From NCBI RefSeq assembly GCF_005405885.1, contig NZ_BJFL01000025.1:1-64000 (forward strand): a DNA stretch of 64,000 nucleotides. Direction: 5' to 3'. The stretch is from Gandjariella thermophila. Its GTDB lineage: Bacteria > Actinomycetota > Actinomycetes > Mycobacteriales > Pseudonocardiaceae. Shown piece after piece: positions 7,941 through 16,658 of this stretch. The number at the start of each line of letters is the position of its first letter. Position 1 is the stretch's first letter. The notes below the pieces were generated by a model. The model ran no database searches. It saw only the letters and a list, made by a program, of their open reading frames with translations, and was not told the origin of the DNA. Position numbers and translations under genes: made by a program.

Positions 7941-8333
7941 ATGGCCTCATGGGCTGATCTGGCGGCGTTCGTGCGGTCGCGGTACCGCGTGGTGGCGGAA
8001 CGGGCCGACGAGATTCGGATCCTGGTGGAGTTCGACGACGAGCGCAGCCAGACCGTGATGGTGTTCCGCGAGATGCTCGACCGTCGCGACGAGTGGGTGC
8101 AGATCGCGTCGCCGTGCGGGCTCGCCGGCGACGTCGATCTGCACGACCTCCTCGTGGAAATCGGTGCCACCGCCGTGGTGGGCGGTGCCGCCATCATCGG
8201 GGAACACGTGGTGGTACGCCATTCCCTGCCGCTGGCGAACCTCGATACCAACGAGTTCGTCGACCCACTCCACCTGGTGGCCACAACGGCGGACGAACTG
8301 GAGGAGAAGTTCTTCGGCGGCGACGGGTACTAG
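7941..8333 (+). CDS. YbjN-like / CesT-like small cytoplasmic protein
   Basis: 130 residues, acidic, no signal or membrane segment. The ATG at 7941 follows GGAAAGG. The pattern of alternating strands (RYRVVAERADEIRILVEFDDERSQTVMVF), a central DEWVQIASPCG and the C-terminal HSLPLANLDTNEF resembles YbjN and type III chaperone-like folds common as orphan genes in actinobacteria. No catalytic motif is visible. Its TAG stop shares a CTAG palindrome with the stop of the converging MFS gene, so the two genes overlap by 4 bp. The fold call is by resemblance only. Confidence 0.7.
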   Translation: MASWADLAAFVRSRYRVVAERADEIRILVEFDDERSQTVMVFREMLDRRDEWVQIASPCGLAGDVDLHDLLVEIGATAVVGGAAIIGEHVVVRHSLPLANLDTNEFVDPLHLVATTADELEEKFFGGDGY

Positions 8334-9661
8334 CCGGCCCGGCGGGCGCGGCGCGCCAGCACGGCGATGCACAACAGCGCGACGGCGGCCATCGCGATGA
8401 TGTATCCGGACACGGCCATCGAGGTGCCCGTGGACTCCAGCAGCAGCACCATGATGAACGGCGCCAGCCCGCCGCCGATCACGCCGCTGATCTGGTAGCC
8501 CAGCGACGCTCCGGTGTACCGGGTCTCCGCGTTGAACAGTTCGGCGAACAGCGCCGCCTGCGGGCCGTACATGATGCTGAGGAACATGCTGCCGACGAAC
8601 GTGGCGATCGCCAGGTTCACCACGCTCGCGGTGTCGATGAGCAGGAACATCGGCACCGCCCAGACGAGCAGCCCCACGGCGCCCGCGGTGTAGACCCGCA
8701 GCCGGCCGACCCGGTCGGACAGTCCGGCCGCCGACGGGATCACCGCCAACTGGGTCGCGCTGACCGCCAGCGACACCAGCAGCACGGTGCTGCGGGACAT
8801 GTGTAGCTCGCGGGTGGTGTAGTCGAGCACGCCGGTGATGAGGATGTAGAACGTCGCGTGGTTGACCACGAACGACCCGGCGGCGAGCAGCACCGTACCC
8901 AGGTTGTGGCGCAGCACCTGGCCGAGCGGCGAGTGGCCGCGGGCGCGTTCCTGCTCCGCCAGCCTGGCCTCGGCCTCCCGGAACTCCGGCGTCTCCTCCA
9001 CCCGCGTGTGGATGTACCACGCCAGGATCATCACCAGCACGCCGACGAAGAACGGCAGCCGCCAGCCCCAACTGCCGAACGCGCTGGCCGAGGTCACCGC
9101 GGTGGCGACGAGGAAGGTGGTGTTGGAGAGCACCACGCCGATCGGCACGCCCAACTGGACCAGGCTGCCGTAGATGCCGCGCCGGCCGGCCGGCGCGTAC
9201 TCGGTGGCCAGCAGCATGGCCCCGCCCCACTGGGCGCCCACCGCGATGCCCTGCACCAGTCGTAGCACGACGAGCGCGACGGGGGCGGCGATGCCGATGG
9301 CGGCGTAGGGCGGCAGCAGTCCGATCAGCGTGGTGGCCGCGCCCATGCTGGCCAGGGCGAGCACCAGCATCGGTTTGCGGCCTCGCTTGTCGCCGAGGTG
9401 GCCGGCGATGATCCCGCCCAGCGGTCGCGCGCCGAACCCGACCGCGAAGGTCGCGAAGGAGGCGAGGACGCCGGCGACCGGGCTGAAGGCGGGGAAGAAC
9501 TGCTTGCCGAAAATCAGTGCGGCCGCGGTGCCGAAGATGAAGTAGTCGTACCACTCCACGGCGGATGCCAGTGCGGCGGCGGTGGCGACCCGGCGGCGGC
9601 GGGCCGAATCCGAAATCGCCTGGTTGGTGCTGGTGGTGGCGGCGGTTGGGGTCGTTTCCAT
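8330..9661 (-). CDS. MFS transporter, metabolite:H+ symporter type
   Basis: 443 residues with about 12 hydrophobic segments. Signatures of the MHS (shikimate/proline/citrate symporter) branch: SAVEWYDYFIFGTAAAL in the first helix, RPLGGIIAGHLGDKRGRKP in loop 2-3, and RLVQGIAVGAQWGGAMLLATEY in helix 4. The ATG at 9661 follows GGAGGA. Members import organic acids or betaines with protons; the substrate cannot be told from these motifs. The gene stands alone on its strand, with a 16-bp perfect palindrome 131 bp upstream that could be its operator. It converges with and overlaps the YbjN-like gene by 4 bp. Confidence 0.88.
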   Translation of the reverse strand: METTPTAATTSTNQAISDSARRRRVATAAALASAVEWYDYFIFGTAAALIFGKQFFPAFSPVAGVLASFATFAVGFGARPLGGIIAGHLGDKRGRKPMLVLALASMGAATTLIGLLPPYAAIGIAAPVALVVLRLVQGIAVGAQWGGAMLLATEYAPAGRRGIYGSLVQLGVPIGVVLSNTTFLVATAVTSASAFGSWGWRLPFFVGVLVMILAWYIHTRVEETPEFREAEARLAEQERARGHSPLGQVLRHNLGTVLLAAGSFVVNHATFYILITGVLDYTTRELHMSRSTVLLVSLAVSATQLAVIPSAAGLSDRVGRLRVYTAGAVGLLVWAVPMFLLIDTASVVNLAIATFVGSMFLSIMYGPQAALFAELFNAETRYTGASLGYQISGVIGGGLAPFIMVLLLESTGTSMAVSGYIIAMAAVALLCIAVLARRARRAG

Positions 9662-9791
9662 CGCGTCTCGTCCTCCGCGTGGGGAGCCGGAAACGGGGGG
9701 GCCGACGTGGCATGCGTCACGTTGGTCGCTGGAAGTTAGCAACCGCTTAGTATGTCGTCAAGAGTTCGGCTCGGCCCTGAACGGGAATTGA

Positions 9792-9807
9792 TACCGACCG
9801 GTCGGTA
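9792..9807. promoter_or_regulatory. 16-bp perfect palindrome upstream of the MFS gene
   Basis: TACCGACCGGTCGGTA is a perfect palindrome between the MFS start (9661) and the end of the APC permease gene (9886). Its length, symmetry and CGACCGGTCG core are typical of operators bound by TetR-family repressors. The same core recurs upstream of the BNR-protein gene (5543-5556). No cognate regulator gene is in the window. Confidence 0.5.
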
Positions 9808-9885
9808 AAGGGGGGATCGACCGGGCCGCGGGCCGGGCCCCGCTCGGCGCCGGCCGAGCGGCCGGCTCCGAGCGGCGGTGCCGGG

Positions 9886-11922
9886 TCAGCCGACGTGCAC
9901 CCGGGGCCGGCGCTCGGGGTCGGGCTCCGCGCGGCGGATCACCTCGCGGGTGAGCGGCGCGATGTCGCCACCGCCGAAGACCAGGTAGCGCAGCAGCGCG
10001 AGCACCGGGTTGCCCTCGATCCAGGCGAAGTAGACGTGCGGCAGCACGCCCAACTCGTCCCGGATGTGCAGCAGCACGGCGGCGATGCCGTTCGGCACGC
10101 TGGCGCTTTCCGCGCGCAGGATGCGGTAGCCGAACCGCTGCTCGCCGGTGACCACGACGGTCGACTCGAACTCCGAGGCATCCCGCACGGTCACCTCGAC
10201 GAACAGCACCGGATCGCGGTCCGGGATGTCGTGGTGGGTGCGCTGCTCGCGCTCCTTCTCCCGGTACTCCCGCTCGTCCCGCGCGTCGGGCTCGTTGGCG
10301 ATGATGCGTAGCCGGTCGCCCGCCGCGCCGTGCACGAACTCCCGCGCCAGCGGGTCCATCTCCACGGTGGTGACCCGCAGTTCGGTGGACCGGGTGGCCC
10401 GGGAGACCAGCGAGGTGACCACGATCGCCACGATGAAGAACGTCGCGATCTTCACGCCGTCCGGCCGCTCGACGATGTTGGCGGCGGTCGTGTAGAGGAA
10501 CACCACCGCGATGGCGCCGTAGAGGACGGTCCGCGCCGTGGCCGGTGCCGTCGATCCCGCCCTGGCACGCTCCCGCCCCGCGGACAGCGTCACCGCGACC
10601 GCCGCCGACGAGATCAGCACCAGCACACCGGTGGCGTACGCGCCGCCCTGCGCGTCCACGTCCGCGCCGAAGATGACCGTAATGACGAATGCGATGGCGG
10701 TGAACACGAGCACCAGCGGCCGCATGGCCCGCGTCCAGTCCGGCGCCATGCCGTACCGAGGCAGGTACCTCGGCACGATGTTGAGCAGCCCGGCCAGCGC
10801 CGACGCGCCGGCGAACCACAGGATGCCGATGGTGCTCAGGTCGTAGACGGTGCCGAAGGCGGAGCCGAGTTCCTCGTGCGCCAGGTAGGCCAGCGCCCGG
10901 CCGTTGGCCCGCCCACCGGGCTGGAACTCCTGCTGCGGGATCAGCAGTGTGGTGGTGAAACTGCTGCTGATCAGGAACACGCTCATGATCAGCGCGGCGG
11001 TGACCAGCAGCTTGCGGGTGTTGCGGATGCGCAGCCGCATGGCCGGGCGGCCGTCCCGATCCACGCCGCGCACCAGCGGCATCACCGCCACCCCGGTCTC
11101 GAAGCCGGACAGTCCCAGCGCCAGCTTGGGGAAGACCAGTAACGCGATCGCCACCACCGCGGCCGGGCTGCCCTGCTGGGCCAGCAGCAGGTTGCGCCAG
11201 TCCACCACCAGGTGCGGCGCGGCCACCACCCGGGCCACCGAAACCGCCACCACGACGGCGTTCAACGCGAGGTAGACCGCGACCAGGCCGACGGCCACCC
11301 CGATGGCCTCGGTGAAGCCGACCAGGAACACCACGCCGAGCAGCGCCACCAGCACCAGGGTGACCAGCACCTGATGGCCGTGCAGGACGTTCGGGGTGAA
11401 TGGGTTCTCCAGCAGGTGCGCGCTGGCGTCCGCGGCGGACAGGGTGACCGTGATGATGAAGTCGGTGGCCACGAACCCGAGCAGAAACAGCACCAGCAGC
11501 TTGCCGCGCCACCGGGGCAGCAGCTTCTCCAGCATGGACAGCGAGCCCTGGCCGTACGGGCTCTCCCTGGCCACCCTGCGGTACACCGGCAGCGCGCCGA
11601 GCAGCGTGAGCAGCACCAGCACCACGGTCGCCACCGGGGACACCACTCCGGCGGCGAGCGCGGCGATGCCCGGCTGGTAGCCCAGGGTGGAAAAGTAATC
11701 CACGCCGGTGAGGCACATCACCTTCCACCACGGCTGGTGCTCGTGCTCCTCCGGCCGCTTGTGCGGGCCCGCGAGCTTCTGGTTGCGGTGTGCGAGGCCC
11801 TCGAACAGCCAGTCTCGGAACCGGCCGTCGCGGGTCGGCTCAATCTCGGGTCGGGTCTCGGTCACCACGCGGGCCACCCTAGCGATCTGCCCGATGCTCC
11901 CCGGGATCGCCACGGCGCTCAC
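9886..11922 (-). CDS. APC-superfamily amino acid permease with long C-terminal cytoplasmic domain
   Basis: 678 residues. About 12 hydrophobic segments occupy residues 70-500, with APC-like features such as [13 protein letters not shown] in the first helix and [13 protein letters not shown] in the middle. A soluble C-terminal part of roughly 170 residues follows ([35 protein letters not shown]); it resembles regulatory tails on large actinobacterial permeases. The substrate is not evident. The start at 11922 is uncertain: an in-frame GTG about 19 residues downstream ([10 protein letters not shown]) is possible. It is divergent from the DUF485-ActP operon and may share regulation with it. Confidence 0.8.
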   Translation of the reverse strand: MSAVAIPGSIGQIARVARVVTETRPEIEPTRDGRFRDWLFEGLAHRNQKLAGPHKRPEEHEHQPWWKVMCLTGVDYFSTLGYQPGIAALAAGVVSPVATVVLVLLTLLGALPVYRRVARESPYGQGSLSMLEKLLPRWRGKLLVLFLLGFVATDFIITVTLSAADASAHLLENPFTPNVLHGHQVLVTLVLVALLGVVFLVGFTEAIGVAVGLVAVYLALNAVVVAVSVARVVAAPHLVVDWRNLLLAQQGSPAAVVAIALLVFPKLALGLSGFETGVAVMPLVRGVDRDGRPAMRLRIRNTRKLLVTAALIMSVFLISSSFTTTLLIPQQEFQPGGRANGRALAYLAHEELGSAFGTVYDLSTIGILWFAGASALAGLLNIVPRYLPRYGMAPDWTRAMRPLVLVFTAIAFVITVIFGADVDAQGGAYATGVLVLISSAAVAVTLSAGRERARAGSTAPATARTVLYGAIAVVFLYTTAANIVERPDGVKIATFFIVAIVVTSLVSRATRSTELRVTTVEMDPLAREFVHGAAGDRLRIIANEPDARDEREYREKEREQRTHHDIPDRDPVLFVEVTVRDASEFESTVVVTGEQRFGYRILRAESASVPNGIAAVLLHIRDELGVLPHVYFAWIEGNPVLALLRYLVFGGGDIAPLTREVIRRAEPDPERRPRVHVG

Positions 11923-12041
11923 ATGTCACCGGATTGTCACCATTCGTTGCGAAAATGCAGCGACGCAAAGGGTGGACAAAGGTCGTCCAAACGCTAACCT
12001 GCGTACGCTCGCGGCAGCAACGAACCGCCGAAGGAGGAGTT

Positions 12042-12386
12042 GTGACGACCACCGAGCCGACGAGCGGCTCTCCCGGGACCGACACGTGGTCCACCGTGCA
12101 TGCCAGCCCCGAGTTCGCCGAGTTGCGGCGCCGGCTGCGCGGCTTCGTGTTTCCCATGACCGCGCTGTTCCTGCTCTGGTACGTGCTCTACGTTCTGCTC
12201 GCTGACTACGCGCACGGCTTCATGGCCACGAAGGTGCTCGGCAACATCAACGTCGGTCTCGTTCTCGGCCTGCTCCAGTTCGTCTCGACGTTCGTCATTA
12301 CCGGCTGGTACGTGCGCTTCGCGAACCGGCGCATCGACCCCGCCGCGGAACGCATCCGGGCCCGGATCGAGGAGGGCGACCGATGA
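12042..12386 (+). CDS. DUF485 membrane protein (partner of ActP)
   Basis: 114 residues. The GTG at 12042 follows a strong AAGGAGGAGT. There are two transmembrane segments (FVFPMTALFLLWYVLYVLLA and VGLVLGLLQFVSTFVITGWYV) joined by DYAHGFMATKVLGNINVG, the conserved DUF485 core. DUF485 genes nearly always sit directly upstream of ActP-type solute:sodium symporters and are thought to be an accessory subunit. Here the stop overlaps the actP start as ATGA, so the pair is translationally coupled. Confidence 0.9.
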   Translation: MTTTEPTSGSPGTDTWSTVHASPEFAELRRRLRGFVFPMTALFLLWYVLYVLLADYAHGFMATKVLGNINVGLVLGLLQFVSTFVITGWYVRFANRRIDPAAERIRARIEEGDR

Positions 12387-14458
12387 GCCGAATGGTCCTG
12401 GCGGCCGGAGTGGCCGGCAGCAACCCCACGTTGAACATCGGTATCTTCGCGGTCTTCGTCCTGATCACGCTGGTCGTGGTGTTCCGGGCCAGCCGAAGCA
12501 CCCGGACCACGGCCGACTACTACGCGGCCGGACGCGCCTTCACCGGCCCGCAGAACGGCATCGCCATCTCCGGCGACTACCTTTCCGCGGCGTCGTTCCT
12601 CGGTATCGCCGGCGCCATCGCGGTCAACGGCTACGACGGGTTCCTGTACTCCATCGGGTTCCTGGTGGCGTGGCTGGTGGCTCTGCTGCTGGTCGCGGAA
12701 CTGCTGCGGAACACCGGCAAGTTCACCATGGCCGACGTGCTCAGCTTCCGCATGCGGCAGAAGCCGGTGCGGACCGCGGCGGCCATCTCCACCCTCGCGG
12801 TGTCGTTCTTCTACCTGCTCGCGCAGATGGCCGGCGCCGGCGGGCTGGTCGCGCTGCTGCTCAACGTGTCCAACAAGACCGGGCAGGCCGTGGTGATCGC
12901 GGTGGTCGGCGCGCTGATGATCCTCTACGTGCTGATCGGCGGCATGCGCGGCACCACCTGGGTGCAGATCATCAAGGCGGCGTTGCTGATCGTCGGTGCC
13001 GCCGCGATGACGGTGTGGGTGCTGGGCAGGTTCGGGCTGAACCTGTCCACCCTGCTCGGCAGCGCGGCGGACCACGCCGGCAGCAACGGCGCGAAGGTGC
13101 TCGCACCCGGCCTGCAGTACGGCAAGACCGGCACCACCAAGCTGGACTTCCTGTCCCTGGGCCTGGCGCTGGTGCTGGGCACCGCCGGGCTGCCGCACGT
13201 GCTCAGCCGCTTCTACACCGTGCCCAGCGCCCGGGAGGCGCGCCGCTCGGTGGTGTGGGCGATCGCGTTGATCGGCATCTTCTACCTGTTCACCCTGGTG
13301 CTCGGGTACGGGGCGGCGGCGCTGGTCGGCCCGACCGCGATCAAGGCGGCGCCCGGCGGGGTGAACTCCGCCGCGCCGCTGCTGGCCAACGCCCTCGGCG
13401 GCACCGTGTTGCTCGGGTTCGTCTCCGCGGTCGCCTTCGCCACCATCCTGGCCGTGGTCGCCGGGCTGACGATTACCGCGGCGACGTCGTTCGCGCACGA
13501 CATCTACGCGAACGTCATCAAGGGCGGTGCCGCCGAGGACAAGGCCTCGGAGGTCAGGGTCGCGCGGTGGACGGCCGTGGTGATCGGCATTCTGGCGATC
13601 GCCGGCGGCATCCTGGCCAACGGGCAGAACGTGGCCTTCCTGGTCGCGCTCGCGTTCGCGGTGGCCGCGTCGGCCAATCTGCCCACGATCCTCTACACGC
13701 TCTTCTGGAAGCGGTTCAACACCAGCGGCGCGCTGTGGAGCATCTACGGCGGTCTGATCTCCACCGTGGTGCTGATCGTGTTCTCGCCGGTCGTCTCCGG
13801 TAAGCCGGTTTCCCCGACGACGCACAAGAGCGACTCGATGCTCCAGGGCGTCGACTTCCACTGGTTCCCGCTGGACAATCCCGGCATCGTCTCCATTCCG
13901 CTGTCCTTCCTGCTCGGCTACCTCGGTACGGTGTTGACCAAGGAACGCTCCGACGAGGCGAAGTTCGTGGAGATGGAGGTTCGGGCGCTGACCGGTGCCG
14001 GCGCCGAAAAGGCCGAGTCCGTGACGGCTACCGTCGCGGAAACCGCCTCGGAGATCTCCGAACCGGCCGCCGAACCGGCCGAGGCGGTCTCGGCCGCGGG
14101 TTCGACCGGTGAAGCGGCGGCGGACCCGACGGAGAACTCCTCGTCGGATTCGGCGGAGTCGGCCAAGGATTCCGCCAAGGATTCCGTCAAGGAGTCGGCC
14201 AAGGATTCCGCCAAGGATTCCGCCAAGGATTCCGTCAAGGAGTCGGCCAAGGATTCCGCCAAGGATTCCGCCAAGGATTCCGTCAAGGAGTCGGCCAAGG
14301 ATTCCGCCGATGGTTCCGGTGAGGACGCCACCGAGGACTCGGCGGGCGAATCGCCCGAGGAATCGCCGAACGGGGCCGAGCCGGAAACGGAGCCGGAGTC
14401 CGAGGCCGCGGCCGGGACCGCCGCGCAGGCGGGTGACGGGCAGGCTGCCAGCACCTGA
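12383..14458 (+). CDS. actP: ActP-like cation/acetate symporter with repetitive hydrophilic C-terminal tail
   Basis: 691 residues; the usual SSS-family ActP is about 530-550. Residues 1-530 have around 13 membrane segments with ActP landmarks (TADYYAAGR, GDYLSAASFLGIAGAIA, GTAGLPHVLSRFYTVP). It imports acetate or similar short organic acids with a cation. From about residue 545 the protein turns into a charged, Ala/Ser/Glu-rich tail of roughly 145 residues. This includes a nearly perfect 16-residue repeat (ESAKDSAKDSAKDSVK) at about 592-643. Such a tail is not part of the transporter family and is predicted to lie free in the cytoplasm. The gene ends the DUF485-actP operon at a strong terminator. 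Confidence 0.9.
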   Translation: MSRMVLAAGVAGSNPTLNIGIFAVFVLITLVVVFRASRSTRTTADYYAAGRAFTGPQNGIAISGDYLSAASFLGIAGAIAVNGYDGFLYSIGFLVAWLVALLLVAELLRNTGKFTMADVLSFRMRQKPVRTAAAISTLAVSFFYLLAQMAGAGGLVALLLNVSNKTGQAVVIAVVGALMILYVLIGGMRGTTWVQIIKAALLIVGAAAMTVWVLGRFGLNLSTLLGSAADHAGSNGAKVLAPGLQYGKTGTTKLDFLSLGLALVLGTAGLPHVLSRFYTVPSAREARRSVVWAIALIGIFYLFTLVLGYGAAALVGPTAIKAAPGGVNSAAPLLANALGGTVLLGFVSAVAFATILAVVAGLTITAATSFAHDIYANVIKGGAAEDKASEVRVARWTAVVIGILAIAGGILANGQNVAFLVALAFAVAASANLPTILYTLFWKRFNTSGALWSIYGGLISTVVLIVFSPVVSGKPVSPTTHKSDSMLQGVDFHWFPLDNPGIVSIPLSFLLGYLGTVLTKERSDEAKFVEMEVRALTGAGAEKAESVTATVAETASEISEPAAEPAEAVSAAGSTGEAAADPTENSSSDSAESAKDSAKDSVKESAKDSAKDSAKDSVKESAKDSAKDSAKDSVKESAKDSADGSGEDATEDSAGESPEESPNGAEPETEPESEAAAGTAAQAGDGQAAST
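14156..14308 (+). repeat. 48-bp tandem repeats encoding the SAKD-type tail of ActP
   Basis: A 36-bp shortened unit at 14156 is followed by two essentially identical 48-bp units at 14192 and 14240, and a partial unit from 14288. Inside each, a 12-bp subunit encoding SAKD is repeated, ending in SVKE. Codons are nearly invariant (AAGGATTCCGCC), unlike the varied codons around them, which points to recent duplication at DNA level. Confidence 0.92.
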
Positions 14459-14508
14459 CCGCCCCGTCGCCCGGCCGGCCGCGCCCCGCGCGCGGCGTGC
14501 CCGACCGT

Positions 14509-14551
14509 GATCCGCCCCGCCGGCAACCGCCGGCGGGGCGGATCGCTTTTT
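14509..14551 (+). terminator. Strong rho-independent terminator after actP
   Basis: A perfect 16-bp stem (GATCCGCCCCGCCGGC / GCCGGCGGGGCGGATC) with an AACC loop, followed by GCTTTTTC. It starts 51 bp after the actP stop. It insulates the exopolysaccharide locus from the acetate operon. Confidence 0.95.
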
Positions 14552-14769
14552 CGGCGCCCTGTCGGTTGGCCGTATTGCGAACACGCGCCGCCACGGCGTC
14601 GCCGGGCTGCGACGGGGACGTGACACTCCGAGCTTCGCCCCCCGGGCGCGCGTTGGGGCTTCACCGGCGCGTTCCCATACTTGTCAGTGCGGGCCGGCCC
14701 GGTTCTGGAAGCAGGCTGTCAATTCGTTTCGATCCGTTGCCCGATTCGTCCGGCGTATGGAAGAGGGAC

Positions 14770-14801
14770 CTTCGGTAGGGCCGAACGGCCCTACCGAAGG
14801 G
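14770..14801. repeat. Perfect 14-bp stem hairpin without T-tract
   Basis: CCTTCGGTAGGGCC and GGCCCTACCGAAGG are exact inverted copies separated by GAAC. There is no run of T on either side, so it is not a classical terminator. It lies between the actP terminator and the putative promoter of the polysaccharide operon. It could be a protein-binding dyad, a bidirectional terminator or part of a transcript. Confidence 0.7.
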
Positions 14802-14889
14802 CAAGCGAATGTGTCTTCGAGGTGACCGGCCGGGTTGGCCGGCGCCAATGCCCTGGTCGGCACGTCCCCCGCCACCCGATCGGGCGTCG

Positions 14890-14918
14890 TTGAGCGCCCA
14901 ACTAACGCACCGTGTAAC
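14890..14918 (+). promoter_or_regulatory. Possible sigma-70-type promoter of the exopolysaccharide operon
   Basis: TTGAGC and TGTAAC are spaced by 17 nt, each matching 4 of 6 positions of the -35 and -10 consensus. They lie about 160 bp upstream of the first gene of the locus. Actinobacterial promoters are poorly conserved, so this is only a candidate. Confidence 0.25.
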
Positions 14919-15076
14919 GGCAGCGACGGGTGGAACGAATGATGGGTAGTCACGACGGTTCCGGGCCGCCAACCGGAATCCGTTTGGCAGTACGTGCTTG
15001 ATCCGAACGCGTGGGGCCGCGGGGGCGTCCACCAATTCCGCTTGCAAAAAAACCGGCAGAACCGGGGGGAACACGG

Positions 15077-16618
15077 TTGAGCGAACACGTCGGGCCCACT
15101 CGCGACCATGTCGGTGACTGGCTGTCGCGGGTGCAGTATGTCGACCCTCTTCCGCTGGGCCGGGGCCGCCGCCCAGCGCGTGGCTCCGCCGCTCAGTCCG
15201 CGAGCGACTGGGAGCCGCGGTACCGCCGCGCCGTGATCGTCAGCGACGTCCTGGCCACCGTCGTCGTGGTGGGCGTGATCGGCGGACTCTTCGGCGCGCG
15301 CGGCGCGTCGAACTGGCACGATCGGTGGGGCATCCTGGCCGCCGGCACCGAGGTGCTGGTGCTCGGCGCGCTCGCCGTCGGTCGGGCCTGGCACTCGACG
15401 GTGCTCGGCCAGGGCGCCGAGGAGTTCCGCCGCCTGGGCCGGTCGCTGTTCACCGCGGCGGTCGTGCTCGCGCTCGGCGGGATCGCCCTCACCTCACACA
15501 ACATCCGGTTGTGGATCTTCGTCGCGATCCCGGCGATCGCCGCGGTCACCCTGCCGGAGCGGTACCTGCTGCGCCGTTGGCTGCACCGGCAGCGCCAGGA
15601 CGGCCGCTGCCTGCTGCCGGTGCTGGCCGCGGGCAGCGTGGCCACGGTGCGGGACCTGATCGCGCGCACGCGGAAGTCGCCGCACCTGGGCTGGCGGGTG
15701 GACGCGGTGTGCACCGTGGACGGCCGCGGCGTGGACGGTGACGGGCAGGGTGGCGACCACGTGGACGACGTGCCGGTCGTCGGCCGGTTAACGGAGGTCG
15801 CCGACCACGTACGGCGCGGCGGCTACCGGGTGGTCGCGGTGACCCCGGACCCGCACTGGTCGCCGGACCGGTTGCAGCGCCTCGCCTGGCACCTGGAGGG
15901 CAGCGAGGCGGAGATGGTCGTCGCGCCGGTGCTGATGGAGGTCGCGGGGCCGCGGCTGCACGTCAGCGGCGTGCTCGGCATCCCGCTGTTGCGGGTCAGC
16001 CTGCCCACCTTCACCGGGGTGCGGCGGGCGGTGAAGGAGGTCGTCGACCGGGTCGGCGCGACTGTGCTGTTGATGCTGTTCGCCCCGCTGATGATGCTGG
16101 TCGGCCTGCTGGTGATGGTGGAGAGCCGGGGCGGGGCGTTCTACCGCCAGCGCCGGGTCGGCAAGGACGGCCGGGAGTTCACGATCGTCAAGTTCCGCAC
16201 CATGGTGCGGGACGCCGACGCGCTGCGGGCCCAGCTCGCCGACCGGAACGAGGGCGCCGGCCTGCTGTTCAAGCTACGCAAGGACCCGAGGGTGACCCGG
16301 GTCGGCGCGGTGTTGCGGCGGTTCTCCATCGACGAGTTGCCCCAACTGTTCAACGTGCTCACCGGCTCGATGTCGCTGGTGGGGCCGCGGCCGCCGCTGC
16401 CGGAGGAGAGCGCCGCCTACGGCCCGGACATCCGGCGGCGGCTGCTGGTCAAACCGGGGCTGACCGGGCTGTGGCAGGTCAGCGGGCGCAGCGACCTGCC
16501 GTGGGAGGAGGCGGTCCGGTTGGACCTGCGGTACGTGGAGGACTGGTCGCTCGCACTGGACGCGGTGATCTTGTGGAAGACGCTGCGCGCGGTCTTCTAC
16601 GGGGAAGGGGCCTACTGA
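15077..16618 (+). CDS. Polyprenyl-phosphate hexose-1-phosphate transferase (initiating phosphoglycosyltransferase)
   Basis: 513 residues, of the WbaP/CpsE polytopic type. A TTG at 15077 follows GGGGGGA and is the best start. Four hydrophobic segments (about residues 50-170) are followed by a Rossmann-like soluble segment. A re-entrant hydrophobic helix (about 330-350) then leads into the catalytic domain: FYRQRRVGKDGREFTIVKFRT, IDELPQLFNVLTGSMSLVGP and KPGLTGLWQVSGRSDLP. It would transfer a sugar-1-phosphate from a nucleotide sugar to undecaprenyl phosphate, starting each repeat unit at the inner face of the membrane. It is the first gene of the polysaccharide locus. Which sugar is used (Gal, Glc or other) cannot be decided from the motifs. 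Confidence 0.92.
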   Translation: MSEHVGPTRDHVGDWLSRVQYVDPLPLGRGRRPARGSAAQSASDWEPRYRRAVIVSDVLATVVVVGVIGGLFGARGASNWHDRWGILAAGTEVLVLGALAVGRAWHSTVLGQGAEEFRRLGRSLFTAAVVLALGGIALTSHNIRLWIFVAIPAIAAVTLPERYLLRRWLHRQRQDGRCLLPVLAAGSVATVRDLIARTRKSPHLGWRVDAVCTVDGRGVDGDGQGGDHVDDVPVVGRLTEVADHVRRGGYRVVAVTPDPHWSPDRLQRLAWHLEGSEAEMVVAPVLMEVAGPRLHVSGVLGIPLLRVSLPTFTGVRRAVKEVVDRVGATVLLMLFAPLMMLVGLLVMVESRGGAFYRQRRVGKDGREFTIVKFRTMVRDADALRAQLADRNEGAGLLFKLRKDPRVTRVGAVLRRFSIDELPQLFNVLTGSMSLVGPRPPLPEESAAYGPDIRRRLLVKPGLTGLWQVSGRSDLPWEEAVRLDLRYVEDWSLALDAVILWKTLRAVFYGEGAY

Positions 16619-16658
16619 TGGCCGGTGCAGAGAAAACCCGCGGTGGAAGGGACTTCGC

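Larger units (their letters stand above)
14459..15076. other. 618-bp intergenic region before the exopolysaccharide locus
   Basis: No gene is supported here. It holds the actP terminator (14509-14551), a second perfect hairpin (14770-14801), a possible promoter (14890-14918) and then about 160 bp of leader ahead of the first polysaccharide gene. Its GC content is visibly lower in parts than the flanking genes. Such a long leader is compatible with regulation of the 28-kb operon at this point. Confidence 0.6.
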
